Shown here: positions 16,560 to 24,441 of the stretch, in pieces | Layout: each line of letters starts with the position of its first letter | Position numbering within the stretch: position 1 is the stretch's first letter | Origin: Kofleriaceae bacterium | Lineage (GTDB): Bacteria > Myxococcota_A > Polyangia > Haliangiales > Haliangiaceae | Direction: 5' to 3' | DNA length: 34,848 bases | Assembly: GCA_025357755.1 (NCBI GenBank) | Contig: JANXOP010000254.1 | Span: 1-34,848 of the forward strand | Program-made: the position numbers and the translations under genes | Notes under the pieces: model-generated | The model's input: only the letters and a program-made list of their open reading frames with translations | What the model was told of the DNA's origin: nothing | Database searches by the model: none

Positions 16560-18197
16560 GTGGTCGGACTCATTCATTCGTGCGCGCTGATCGGGATCGA
16601 TGCGGTGCCGGTCGATGTCGAGTGCGCCATCGCGCCAGGTCAGCTGCCTTCCTACAGTGTCGTCGGGCTGCCCGCGCCTTCGGTGAAAGAGGGGGCGGTC
16701 CGGATCCGCAGCGCGCTGCGCGCGATCGGTCACGACTTGCCGCTGAAGCGCGTCGTCGTGAATCTCGCGCCCGCGGATCTGCGCAAGAACGGCTGCGCGT
16801 TAGATCTGCCGATCGCGCTCGCGATCATGATCGCGGACGGGTTGTTCGAGCCGGGCCCGATCCTCGAGCTCCTGGTGCTCGGCGAGCTGGGGCTCGAGGG
16901 CCAGATCCGCCGAGTGAATGGCGTGCTCGCCGCGGCGATGCTCGCGCGCGATCGAGGGATGCGCGGCGTGATCGTGCCGCAAGAGGTAGCGGCAGAGGCG
17001 CTGCTCGTCGAAGGGCTCGACGTGTATGGGGTCGAGCATGTCTCGCAGATCGTCAAGGCACTCCAGAACCACGAGGACCTGCCATTCGCGGCAGCGGCCG
17101 AGCCGCGTCGCAAGCGGCGGGTCAGGAAGGCCGATCTGGTCGATCTGAGCGAGGTCCGCGGCCAGTACGCGGCGCGCGAGGCGATCGAGATGTCGGTCGC
17201 CGGTGGCCACAACTTGCTGCTCGCGGGGCCGCCTGGCACGGGCAAGACCATGCTGGCGCGGCGGTTCGCGACGGTGCTCCCCACGATGACTCGCGACGAA
17301 GCGCTCGAGACCACCAAGATCTATTCGGCGCTCGGGCTGGTCGAAGGCGGCTTGATCGAGGAGCGACCATTTCGATCACCGCACCACACGATCAGCAGTG
17401 CGGCGCTGCTCGGTGGCGGATCACTGCCGCGCGCCGGCGAGATCTCGCTCGCGCACAACGGCGTCTTGTTCCTCGACGAGCTTCCCGAGTTTTCGCGCGC
17501 GGCGGTCGAGGGCCTTCGAGAGCCGCTCGAGGAGCGTGCGGTCTCGATCGTCCGGGTCAACGGGATGCTGCGGCTGCCCGCGTCGTTCTTGTTGGTAGCA
17601 GCGGCGAACCCGTGTCCGTGTGGCTGGCTGGGGACGACCGTGCGCGAGTGCACGTGCCCGCGGTTCGCGATCGACCGCTATCGCTCCCGGCTCTCGGGGC
17701 CGCTGCTTGATCGCATCGACCTGCAGGTCGTCGTCAATCCCGTGAAGCTCGAGGAGCTGCGCTCGCCGTGCCCTGGCGAGGCCTCGGTCTTCATGCGCGA
17801 GCGGGTGATCGAGGCGCGCGATCGGCAAGTCGCGCGCCTCGCACCGTACGGGATTCGCTGCAACGCCGAGATGACCACGTCGGTCTTGCGCGCGACGTGT
17901 CCGCTCGGCTCCGCGTCGGAGCAAGCGCTCGTGCACATCGTCGAGAAGCGCAAGTCGCTGACGGCGCGGAGTATCGATCGGCTGATCAAGGTCGCGAGAA
18001 CGAATGCCGATCTCAACGGAACCGACGCGATCACGCCGCGCGATCTGTTCGACGCCGCGAAGTATCGAACGAGCGATCCACTCTCCGATCCCGTGCTCGA
18101 CGAGGTCAGTGCGGCGCAGCTCGAAGCCGATGCGGCGACCCGAGCCGCCGCCAAGGCCTTGGTCGCGCGAACGCTCACGGATCCACCGAGCAACTAA
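16560..18197 (+). CDS. comM: ComM/YifB family AAA+ ATPase, 545 aa
   Basis: Full-length Mg-chelatase-like ATPase of the ComM/YifB family. ComM is a hexameric helicase that promotes branch migration during natural transformation in proteobacteria. The N-terminal Lon-protease-like fold (ALIGIDAVPVDVE ... VVGLPAPSVKE) is at residues 1-170. The AAA+ core has Walker A GPPGTGKT (223-230), Walker B VLFLDE (302-307) and sensor segment VAAANPCPCG. A zinc-finger-like Cys set (C352, C354, C364, C366) lies in the NPCPCG ... RECTCP element typical of the family. The C-terminal Mg_chelatase_C domain holds SLTARSIDRLIKVART. The start is GTG at 16560. A small gene follows 13 bases downstream in the same direction. 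Confidence 0.95.
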   Translation: MVGLIHSCALIGIDAVPVDVECAIAPGQLPSYSVVGLPAPSVKEGAVRIRSALRAIGHDLPLKRVVVNLAPADLRKNGCALDLPIALAIMIADGLFEPGPILELLVLGELGLEGQIRRVNGVLAAAMLARDRGMRGVIVPQEVAAEALLVEGLDVYGVEHVSQIVKALQNHEDLPFAAAAEPRRKRRVRKADLVDLSEVRGQYAAREAIEMSVAGGHNLLLAGPPGTGKTMLARRFATVLPTMTRDEALETTKIYSALGLVEGGLIEERPFRSPHHTISSAALLGGGSLPRAGEISLAHNGVLFLDELPEFSRAAVEGLREPLEERAVSIVRVNGMLRLPASFLLVAAANPCPCGWLGTTVRECTCPRFAIDRYRSRLSGPLLDRIDLQVVVNPVKLEELRSPCPGEASVFMRERVIEARDRQVARLAPYGIRCNAEMTTSVLRATCPLGSASEQALVHIVEKRKSLTARSIDRLIKVARTNADLNGTDAITPRDLFDAAKYRTSDPLSDPVLDEVSAAQLEADAATRAAAKALVARTLTDPPSN

Positions 18198-18210
18198 AGG
18201 AACCCAGGTC

Positions 18211-18552
18211 ATGTCGCCACTCGCACGCAAAGTCTATCGCCAGCTCCGCAAGCGCCTCGCCGCGGGCAAGCCCTCGATCACGTATCGCGAGCTCGCCTCG
18301 ATCAGCGGTGATCTCCATCCGCGCTCACCGGCCTTGCACGCGGCGCTCGGCGAGGTCGCGAACGCGTGTCGCCACTCGGGCTTGCCCGTGTTGCCGGCGA
18401 TCGTCTGGCGATCCGGGAGCAATCGTCCGAGCACCGGCTACTACAAGGTCGCGCATCCTCGCGCGCACACCGATCAAGCGCGGATCGCCGCGTGGCAGCG
18501 CGAGCACGCGCGCGTGATGGCCGAGATCGCGGCGTTTCCGCTCGTTCTCTAA
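18211..18552 (+). CDS. Small conserved-looking protein coupled to comM, 113 aa
   Basis: It starts 13 bases after comM with AAAGGAACCCAGGTC before the ATG, so it is probably co-transcribed. The protein is basic at the N-terminus (MSPLARKVYRQLRKRLAAG) and continues with ITYRELASISG, LHAALGEVANACRHSGLPVLPAIVW and GYYKVAHP. The order (short helix, S/T-Y-x-x-L, a helix ending LGxIxxxC, then G-L-P-x-L-x-A-hydrophobic-V, then an aromatic-containing loop) resembles a small domain found with some HNH endonucleases and DNA-modification genes. I do not recognise a named family, and no catalytic residues are evident. Its stop overlaps the stop of the convergent zinc-ribbon gene by 4 bases. Confidence 0.75.
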   Translation: MSPLARKVYRQLRKRLAAGKPSITYRELASISGDLHPRSPALHAALGEVANACRHSGLPVLPAIVWRSGSNRPSTGYYKVAHPRAHTDQARIAAWQREHARVMAEIAAFPLVL

Positions 18553-19205
18553 GCAGCGGCGGTGCCGCAGCCGCTGCAGAACTTCGCGCCCGCGACCAGC
18601 TCCGTGCCGCAACCCGTGCAGAAGTGCTTCGCCGCCGAGGCTTGCACGACCGGCTTGCCGCAACCGGCACAGAACTTCGCGCCCGGTGCGAGCTTCGTCG
18701 AACAGCCCGGACAGTTCGCACCGAGGGCGTGCTGAGCATTCGGATCGAAGTCCGCGACTTGATCGACCTTGCGGAGCTTCTCGTTGACTTGCTCGACCGC
18801 TACCTTGGCCTGCGCGGACGCGGCTTCTTCGGCGAGATCCGGCGCGCAGTTCTCGCACAGGCCACGCTCGGCATTCCAGCAGACCTCCGGACACACCCAG
18901 ATGCCGCAGCGCGTGCACTGGTGGAACTTCGGCTTGATCTCCTCGACCGCGGTCTGGAAGGCGCTGTCCCATGCGGGACCGCGGAGGCCGTCCTTCATGT
19001 ACTCGCCCGCCTGGCCCGCGGCCCAGAGCGTGCCGCCACCGAACAGACTCCCCAAGCCCTTCGCGATCTTGGAGCCCATGCCGAGGGCACTGCCGTGGAA
19101 TGTCGAGCGATAGCCATTGCCGCACTTGTCGCAATGGAACTCGAACTGGTAGCCCGTATCGTTGCTGTGGTCGGTGTAGTTGCGGGTAAAGGCAATCGCG
19201 CCCAT
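18549..19205 (-). CDS. Multi-zinc-ribbon protein, 218 aa
   Basis: Sixteen... fourteen of its Cys fall in CxxC knuckles: C25/C28 (CDKCG), C97/C100 with C105/C109 and C117/C120 (a larger treble-clef-like cluster), C165/C168 with C179/C182, and C196/C199 with C210/C213. The last two form a typical double zinc ribbon (CPGC...FCAGCG, CTGC...FCSGCG). A Gly-rich hydrophobic segment at 40-65 may contact membrane. A helical, charged stretch at 123-155 separates the middle and C-terminal clusters. There is no enzyme motif; such proteins probably act as adaptors. The gene is convergent with the comM partner gene and shares four bases (CTAA) with it. Confidence 0.8.
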   Translation of the reverse strand: MGAIAFTRNYTDHSNDTGYQFEFHCDKCGNGYRSTFHGSALGMGSKIAKGLGSLFGGGTLWAAGQAGEYMKDGLRGPAWDSAFQTAVEEIKPKFHQCTRCGIWVCPEVCWNAERGLCENCAPDLAEEAASAQAKVAVEQVNEKLRKVDQVADFDPNAQHALGANCPGCSTKLAPGAKFCAGCGKPVVQASAAKHFCTGCGTELVAGAKFCSGCGTAAA

Positions 19206-19270
19206 AGGGCACTGACACTACAACGGATTGGTCTTGCTTGGCCCCCGAGGTCCGTGGGATCCGATGAGGG

Positions 19271-20449
19271 ATGATGAGCCGTGTGGGCGTGATCCTTTTG
19301 GCATCGTCGGCAGCACTCGCCGGCACGCCGCCCGTGACGCCGGTGCCCGCGAGGGCGCCGGTACCACCGTTGGTCGGCGCGACCGAGGCTCGGACGCTGA
19401 CCGCCTCCGCGGGCTACATCGATGATGCGATCGCGTTCGATGCTACGCGACTCGCCTACGTCGTCTCGGATGGCCAGGCGAAGTCGGAGCTCCATCTCGT
19501 CACGCCGGGCGCGCCCGAAGCGATCGTCGATCTCGCACCGCTCACCCTCCATCCCTTGACGATCGACTTGCTCGGCACGAAGGCGTTCGTGGTCGGACTC
19601 GACGAGCACGCCGAACAGGTCGGCGCACTGATCGATCTCACCCCCGCGGCGAAGAAGCCGATCGTCTATCGAGTCGGTCCCGCTACGAACCTCGGCGTGA
19701 TCAAGCGCGACGGTCAGCGCCGGATCGCACAGCATCGGCTCGAAGGTACGAGGCACGAGATCGAGCTCGATTCGATCGAGACCGGCAAGCGGATCGCATC
19801 GCGCGGCTTCGAGCTCGATCAGACCGAGACGAACAAGGCGCTCGATCTTCACGTCAACCATTGGTCCGATGGATGGACGAAGGCCTACGGGCTCAAGGGC
19901 GGCGAGTGGGATCCGAAACAGAACATGCGGATGCCAGCAGTCGAAGCGACCTACGATCTCGTCACCGGCAAGATCAGCGAGAAGCACCCGATCGGCGATC
20001 TCTTCGAGCAGCGCAAGCGGTTTCAGGTGCTCGCGGATGCGGCCCGAGAAACCAAGACGGCATCGATCGATTTCGTCCGGCTCGCGTGGGACAACAGCGG
20101 CCTCGTCGCATGGCGCGCAGGCAAGGCCACGCCGCTCGAGCTCGACCAACCCCTCGGCCAGTACGATGCGAAATCGCTGCAGGGTTCGATCGAGGCCGAC
20201 GGCTCGACCTGGATCGGGCTACGGATCGATCCGGTCAATCCCGACGCCGTCGCGCGCCAGAAGGCGGACCCCGAGTACTTCGATCTGTTCCAGGCCGGTC
20301 CCGATGGCAAGGCGGTCAGGAAGATGCGCGTGCTCGCGAGCGGCCTGCGGTTCCGGTTCGGCGTGATGCGCGACAAGATCTGGCTGCTCGAGCGCTCGAA
20401 TGGCTTCGATCGAGGCGGCACCGCGCTGCGCGTCTACACGATCAACTGA
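19271..20449 (+). CDS. Secreted protein of unknown function, 392 aa
   Basis: The signal peptide MMSRVGVILLASSAALAG would be cleaved around ALA/GTPP; there is no Cys, so this is a soluble or peripheral exported protein. The mature region is rich in short beta segments with repeated D-x-G/x-D-L patterns (TRLAYVVSDG, GTKAFVVGLDE, STWIGLRIDP, DKIWLLERSNG), consistent with a beta-propeller-like scaffold. No catalytic motif was recognised. The start ATG-ATG at 19271 follows TCCGATGAGGG, close to the TACGATGAGGC element seen before two other genes. Its end overlaps the end of convergent psuG by 16 bases. Confidence 0.7.
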   Translation: MMSRVGVILLASSAALAGTPPVTPVPARAPVPPLVGATEARTLTASAGYIDDAIAFDATRLAYVVSDGQAKSELHLVTPGAPEAIVDLAPLTLHPLTIDLLGTKAFVVGLDEHAEQVGALIDLTPAAKKPIVYRVGPATNLGVIKRDGQRRIAQHRLEGTRHEIELDSIETGKRIASRGFELDQTETNKALDLHVNHWSDGWTKAYGLKGGEWDPKQNMRMPAVEATYDLVTGKISEKHPIGDLFEQRKRFQVLADAARETKTASIDFVRLAWDNSGLVAWRAGKATPLELDQPLGQYDAKSLQGSIEADGSTWIGLRIDPVNPDAVARQKADPEYFDLFQAGPDGKAVRKMRVLASGLRFRFGVMRDKIWLLERSNGFDRGGTALRVYTIN

Positions 20450-21333
20450 ACCGCGAGCTGCGCCGCGATCTTCGCATCGTGCAGCGCGAGAGCGCGGTTC
20501 GCCTTGATCGATGCACCACCGGTCACCGCGGCGAGGCGTTGTAACAGGTACGGCGTCAACCGTTTACCGGTGATGCCGCGGGTCTCGGCATCGCCGAGGG
20601 CGGTCTGGATCGCTCGATCGATCATCTGCGGATCGAGCGCGGCATCGGCCGGGATGGGATTCGCGACGAGCACGCCCTGACCATCGAGCTCCTCCCAATG
20701 GGTCTGCAGGATCTTCGCGAGGTCCTTCACATTGTCGACGCGATGTTCGAGCTCGATCTCCGAGCGCGGCGTGTAGAACGCGGGCAGCTCATCGGTGCCA
20801 AAGCCGATCACGAGCACGCCGAGCGTCTCGAGCATCTCCATGGTCCGAGCCAGATCGAGGATGGCTTTCGCGCCCGCCGAGACCACCGCGATCTTGGTAC
20901 GCGACAGCGTGACGAGGTCGTGCGAGACATCGCCCGTATCGCCGCGATGCACACCTCCGATGCCACCGGTCGCGAACACCCGGATGCTCGCCTTCGCCGC
21001 GAGCACGCTGGTCGCGCTCACCGTGGTAGCCGCCGAGGTGCCGCGCGCGAGGTGCACGGCGAGATCCGTGGCGCCCGCCTTCGCGAGATCGCGGCCGAGC
21101 TTCGCGATCTGCTCGAGCTGTTCGAGCTCGAGACCGATACACGCTTTACCGTCGAGGATCGCGATGTGAGCCGGGATCGCACCGTGCTCGCGCACGACTG
21201 CTTCGAGCTCGAGTGCGATGCCGTGATTATCCGGGTACGGCAGCCCGTGCGCGACGAGGGTCGACTCGAGCGCGACGATCGGCTTCTTGGCCTCGCGTGC
21301 CTCTTTTACTTCGCGACTAAAGACCAGCTCCAC
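20434..21333 (-). CDS. psuG: Pseudouridine-5'-phosphate glycosidase, 299 aa
   Basis: Catalyses reversible cleavage of pseudouridine 5'-phosphate to uracil and ribose 5-phosphate. Family features are present along its whole length: ALESTLVAHGLPYP (residues 21-34, with the conserved Glu23), the GTSAATTVSAT block, ATGGIGGVHRG (121-131), the catalytic-Lys segment VSAGAKAILDL (Lys156) and VANPIP near the end. The length is normal for PsuG (~300). No psuK kinase or transporter is adjacent. The start is GTG at 21333, 5 bases after a TATGAT box. It diverges from a PEBP-family lipoprotein gene and overlaps the preceding convergent gene by 16 bases at its end. Confidence 0.95.
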   Translation of the reverse strand: MELVFSREVKEAREAKKPIVALESTLVAHGLPYPDNHGIALELEAVVREHGAIPAHIAILDGKACIGLELEQLEQIAKLGRDLAKAGATDLAVHLARGTSAATTVSATSVLAAKASIRVFATGGIGGVHRGDTGDVSHDLVTLSRTKIAVVSAGAKAILDLARTMEMLETLGVLVIGFGTDELPAFYTPRSEIELEHRVDNVKDLAKILQTHWEELDGQGVLVANPIPADAALDPQMIDRAIQTALGDAETRGITGKRLTPYLLQRLAAVTGGASIKANRALALHDAKIAAQLAVQLIV

Positions 21334-21338
21334 ACCAC

Positions 21339-21344
21339 ATCATA
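21339..21344 (-). promoter_or_regulatory. -10-like box TATGAT before psuG
   Basis: TATGAT on the minus strand is a 5-of-6 match to the -10 consensus and ends 5 bases before the GTG start of psuG at 21333. No Shine-Dalgarno sequence is possible in the gap. Confidence 0.5.
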
Positions 21345-21378
21345 GTGTCCCCGCGTATGCGCATGCTCGTGCGCGGGC

Positions 21379-21402
21379 GCGAATCCGCGTAGCGAATCCG
21401 CG
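21379..21402. repeat. 11-bp direct repeat upstream of the PEBP-family gene
   Basis: GCGAATCCGCG occurs at 21379-21389 and again at 21392-21402, a 13-base period. The second copy ends 1 base before the TACGAT box. The position fits an operator or activator site, but this is inferred from location only. Confidence 0.5.
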
Positions 21403-21403
21403 A

Positions 21404-21409
21404 TACGAT
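21404..21409 (+). promoter_or_regulatory. -10-like box TACGAT before the PEBP-family lipoprotein
   Basis: TACGAT lies 5 bases before the GTG start at 21415. The longer string TACGATGAGGC is identical to the one before the collagen-like gene (32645-32655). Confidence 0.5.
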
Positions 21410-21414
21410 GAGGC

Positions 21415-22008
21415 GTGAAGATCTTCGCGCTGGTCGTCTTGGTCGCCTGCAGTGGCAGCGAGCCTGCGGGAATCGACGATGCTTCCGGCTCGGCCGCGAT
21501 CGATGCGCCGACCGGGACCCCTCTCGATGCGCCTGCAGCGGGTGTGCTCGCACTCGCGAGCTCGACCCTCGCAGGCTCGATGTTCCCCGACGCGAACACG
21601 TGCACGGGACCTGGTAACACGTCACCGGTCCTCACCTGGACCGGCGATGCGAAGGGTGCGCTCAGCTTCGCGATCACGCTCACCGATCCAGATGCGAACA
21701 ACTTGATCCACTGGGCGATCTACGACATTGCGGCGACGGCGACGACCTTGCCCGCGGCCGTACAGACCGCATACCTGCCGGTTAACGTGACGGGATCACA
21801 CCAAGCCGAGAGCTTCACGTCGGGGGTCTACGGGTACCAGGGTCCCTGCCCGCCGCAGCTGCATACCTACCGCTTCGATCTCTTCGCGCTCGATGTCGCG
21901 ACACTTCCCGGCACGTCCATGTCGACTACGCGAGCTCAGATCGCGACGCTGGTCACGGCACACACGCTGGCGAAGGCATCGCTCACCGCGACGTACAAGA
22001 AGCCGTAA
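21415..22008 (+). CDS. YbhB/YbcL (PEBP family) lipoprotein, 197 aa
   Basis: Signal MKIFALVVLVAC with Cys12 (LVAC), then an Asp/Ala/Pro tether (IDAPTGTPLDAP). The main domain has the PEBP-family order: TCTGPGNTSPVLTWTGDAKG, then FAITLTDPDANN, HWAIYDIAATATTLP, and GYQGPCPPQLHTYRFDLFALD. The DPD and the GPCPP-x-H segments line the anion-binding pocket of this family. Bacterial YbhB-type proteins have no firmly established role. GTG start at 21415, leaderless-type promoter just before it. Convergent with the DUF4234 gene, 15 bases between stops. Confidence 0.9.
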   Translation: MKIFALVVLVACSGSEPAGIDDASGSAAIDAPTGTPLDAPAAGVLALASSTLAGSMFPDANTCTGPGNTSPVLTWTGDAKGALSFAITLTDPDANNLIHWAIYDIAATATTLPAAVQTAYLPVNVTGSHQAESFTSGVYGYQGPCPPQLHTYRFDLFALDVATLPGTSMSTTRAQIATLVTAHTLAKASLTATYKKP

Positions 22009-22023
22009 TCAAACTTGGTACGT

Positions 22024-22356
22024 TCAGGCGACGCGGGCCATCGGTAGCTGTGCGCCCTCGTCGATCTCTTTGTTGAACGTGCTCTGGATGATCGCCATGC
22101 CGATCAGCCCGAGCAGGAACACCAAGATGAAGTTGATCGCCTGGGCGGATTTGCCCTTCGTGACGTGCTCGACGCCACCAGCCCACTTCCACATCCAGTA
22201 GATGCTCGCGATCGGCACGAGCATGAGCCACGCAGTTGGGATGTCCGCCCCCTGTTTGACCATCTCGTCCTTGCTCTTGACGAACCACACGATCGCGTAA
22301 ATCCCGAACGTGATGAGGGTGAGAATAATGACCGACGCCACAGACCTTCTGTTCAT
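22024..22356 (-). CDS. DUF4234 membrane protein, 110 aa
   Basis: Small integral membrane protein with three predicted helices: about 6-25 (VASVIILTLITFGIYAIVWF), 42-60 (WLMLVPIASIYWMWKWAGG) and 75-95 (INFILVFLLGLIGMAII). The TLITFGIYAIVW and GIYxxxW...IPxAxIYWxWKW pattern is that of DUF4234. Function unknown. Two starts are possible: ATG 22365 (MGRMNRR) or ATG 22356 (MNRRSV). The second is preferred because a TGATAT box lies 10 bases before it and GGGGAG overlaps the first codons. Upstream is the AT-richest stretch of the window. Confidence 0.85.
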   Translation of the reverse strand: MNRRSVASVIILTLITFGIYAIVWFVKSKDEMVKQGADIPTAWLMLVPIASIYWMWKWAGGVEHVTKGKSAQAINFILVFLLGLIGMAIIQSTFNKEIDEGAQLPMARVA

Positions 22357-22365
22357 TCTCCCCAT

Positions 22366-22739
22366 GATATCAGTAATTTACTTAGATCGATGCGCTTCCT
22401 CGGTTCTTCGAGGCACTGGTTGCGGCCGATGTGGTCGAAGACCCGTGGTTCGGCGGTGCTCGTCGCCTTCGACCCTGCGTGCGAGCCATCGGCGGCCTTG
22501 ATCGCGCGCGCTTATGCCCCGAATCGTGCAGCTTCGATCACAACTTCGATTCTAATCCACGATTTTTGAGAGCCTCGATCGAGACGCGAAGACGAACCAA
22601 ACCTCCTCGTTCACACCACGGCTTTTCCAAAGGTCGCGGGTAGTTCGCTCCCGACATGAGCGACGTTGGAGATTCTCATCTGCGCGCATGCGATTGCATG
22701 TCAGTCATAGTTCGCACCCAGACGCGTACCGTGGCGGCC
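22366..22739. other. 374-base region without a convincing gene
   Basis: The first ~30 bases are AT-rich and should hold the DUF4234 promoter. The rest has only short open frames on both strands (for example 22389-22569 and 22431-22643), none with a start signal, recognisable domain or the codon bias of neighbours. The last ~100 bases have visibly lower GC than the genes around. It may hold a decayed gene or regulatory DNA; I see nothing specific. Confidence 0.5.
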
Positions 22740-23687
22740 ATGCGAGCTGTTGTCTGGTGCGCTGCGATGCTAGTGGCTGCTTGCGGGTCGTCGTCAGGAG
22801 CGAACGGCGACGGAGGTCAGGCGGGAGATGGTCCCTCGATGGGATCCGGTTCCGGTTCTGGTTCTGGCTCGGGCATGACTTCGAATGCCCTTCGCTTCGG
22901 CATCGTGGGCGATACGCGACCACCGAATCCAGGGGATACCGCCGGATATCCGACGGCGATCATCACGAAGATCTACCAGGACATCGAGGCCGAAACTCCC
23001 GCCGTTCCGTTCGTGGTCTCGACCGGTGACTACATGTTCGCGGACACGGCCTCGCAGGTGTCGGCGCAGCTCGCGCTGTACATGACCGCTCGCAACCACT
23101 ACAGCGGGATCCAGTATCCAGCGCTCGGCAACCACGAGTGCACCGGTGCGACGGCGTCCAATTGTGGTCCTCACGGCACGGATGGCATGACGGCCAACTA
23201 CACGAGCTTCCTGAGCACGATGCTCGGGCCGATCAACGAGACGCTGCCGTACTACACAGAGAACGTGGTCGCAGCTGATAACAGCTGGACCGCGAAGTTC
23301 GTGGTCACTGCGTGCAACGCCTGGGATACGACGCAGGCGAGCTGGCTCACGTCCGAGCTCGCGAAACCCACGACCTACACGTTCGTGGTTCGCCACGAAG
23401 GCACGAATGCCGTGACGCAGACCTCGTGCTCGCAGAGCCAGACGATCATCGACGCACATCCCCTCACGCTGTTGATCGTCGGACACACCCACACGTATTC
23501 GCACTACAGCAACACCAAGGAGATCGTGATGGGGATCGGCGGTGCACCGCTCACGAGTGGGACCGACTACGGCTACTCGCTCGTGAACCGCAACGCGAGC
23601 GGGACGATCACGGTGACGACCTACAACTATCAAACGCACGCGGTCATCGACACGTTCACGATCACCGCGAGCGGCGCCGGCGCATGA
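22740..23687 (+). CDS. Secreted metallophosphoesterase lipoprotein, 315 aa
   Basis: Signal MRAVVWCAAMLVAAC with Cys15, then a flexible (SG)n linker at residues 36-45. The calcineurin-like phosphoesterase motifs are in order: GDTR (57-60), STGDYMF (GD at 96-97), GNHE (130-133), VRHE (His219) and GHTHTYSH (248-255). These supply the two-metal site. Extra Cys (C134, C142, C192, C230) suggest disulfides, as expected outside the cytoplasm. The start at 22740 is chosen for the lipoprotein signal; an ATG at 22656 would hide it. The substrate is not predictable. It is coupled by ATGA overlap to a CBM9-like gene. Confidence 0.9.
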   Translation: MRAVVWCAAMLVAACGSSSGANGDGGQAGDGPSMGSGSGSGSGSGMTSNALRFGIVGDTRPPNPGDTAGYPTAIITKIYQDIEAETPAVPFVVSTGDYMFADTASQVSAQLALYMTARNHYSGIQYPALGNHECTGATASNCGPHGTDGMTANYTSFLSTMLGPINETLPYYTENVVAADNSWTAKFVVTACNAWDTTQASWLTSELAKPTTYTFVVRHEGTNAVTQTSCSQSQTIIDAHPLTLLIVGHTHTYSHYSNTKEIVMGIGGAPLTSGTDYGYSLVNRNASGTITVTTYNYQTHAVIDTFTITASGAGA

Positions 23688-24232
23688 TCCGAGGCGGCCT
23701 GGTCTGCACGATGCTGTTCGCGTGCAGATCGCATCCAGCAGAGCACCGCGACCTCATCCCGACGACCACGGCGGCGATCAAGCTCGATGGCGAGCTCGAC
23801 GAACCAGATTGGTCCGGGCGGACCCTGCGCCATGTACTCGTGGCCGACGATCACAAACCTGCGCGCCCGTACTCCGAAGCCTTTCTGCTCCACGATGACC
23901 GCTACGTCTATCTCGGGCTCTATGCCGCCGACGAAGACATCCGCACTGGCGAATACTTCGACGTGCGGCTCGGTGGACTCGCCTTTCATGCGGACGCCAC
24001 GGGTGTCGTCACGCCGAACCTCGTGGGGATCAGGACAAGCATCGATCGCGACGGGACACTCGATGACCCTTCGAACGACGACGAAGAATGGGTGCTCGAG
24101 CTCGCGATTCCACTGGCCGCCACGGGCCTCGGCGCGAACGAGAAGGCGCTGATGATCTCGCGCTGCGATACGCCAAAGGATCGGATCCGGCGCTGCGGGG
24201 CTTGGACGACCGAGGTCTCGTTGGCTCCCTAG
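23684..24232 (+). CDS. Lipoprotein with CBM9-like domain, 182 aa
   Basis: Its ATG overlaps the phosphoesterase stop (ATGA), so the two are translated together. Short signal MIRGGLVCTMLFAC with Cys14 (LFAC). The mature domain begins IKLDGELDEPDWSGRT and continues with SEAFLLHDDRYVYLGLYAADEDI. This is the usual opening of family 9 carbohydrate-binding-like domains (DGxLDExxW, then LYLxxxxxD). No catalytic residues are evident. It may bind a glycan or glycosylated substrate for the phosphoesterase; that is inference from linkage. Its stop codon overlaps the convergent small gene by 4 bases (CTAG). Confidence 0.85.
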   Translation: MIRGGLVCTMLFACRSHPAEHRDLIPTTTAAIKLDGELDEPDWSGRTLRHVLVADDHKPARPYSEAFLLHDDRYVYLGLYAADEDIRTGEYFDVRLGGLAFHADATGVVTPNLVGIRTSIDRDGTLDDPSNDDEEWVLELAIPLAATGLGANEKALMISRCDTPKDRIRRCGAWTTEVSLAP

Positions 24233-24441
24233 CGGAGCTCGAACTCTTTACAGAACGCGACCTCGGTCGGGCGCTCGCCTGTCACCGGATCGGGCGCGTC
24301 GAGCGGCCAGCGGCGCTGACCCTCGTCGGGCCAGTCGTGCGCGCAGTGCGACGTTCTCCAATAGAAGCAGTCACCGCACGCGGACCGGAGCTCGAACTTC
24401 TTCGCCTCTTCGATCAACAGGTCGGTCAGCGGAAACCTCAT
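24229..24441 (-). CDS. Small four-cysteine protein, 70 aa
   Basis: Cys22, Cys25, Cys33 and Cys64 (SACGDCFYW ... SHCAHDW ... AFCKEFEL) could bind zinc or an iron-sulfur cluster. The spacing CxxC-x7-C-x30-C does not match a family I can name. Trp- and Pro-rich middle (CAHDWPDEGQRRWPLDAPDP). No signal peptide. The ATG overlaps the stop of the upstream membrane protein gene (ATGA), so both come from one transcript. Convergent 4-base overlap with the CBM9-like gene. Confidence 0.75.
   Translation of the reverse strand: MRFPLTDLLIEEAKKFELRSACGDCFYWRTSHCAHDWPDEGQRRWPLDAPDPVTGERPTEVAFCKEFELR

Noticed and set aside
22389..22643. Short open frames in the 374-base gap
   Set aside because: No start signals, no domain, inconsistent frames; not supported as genes.
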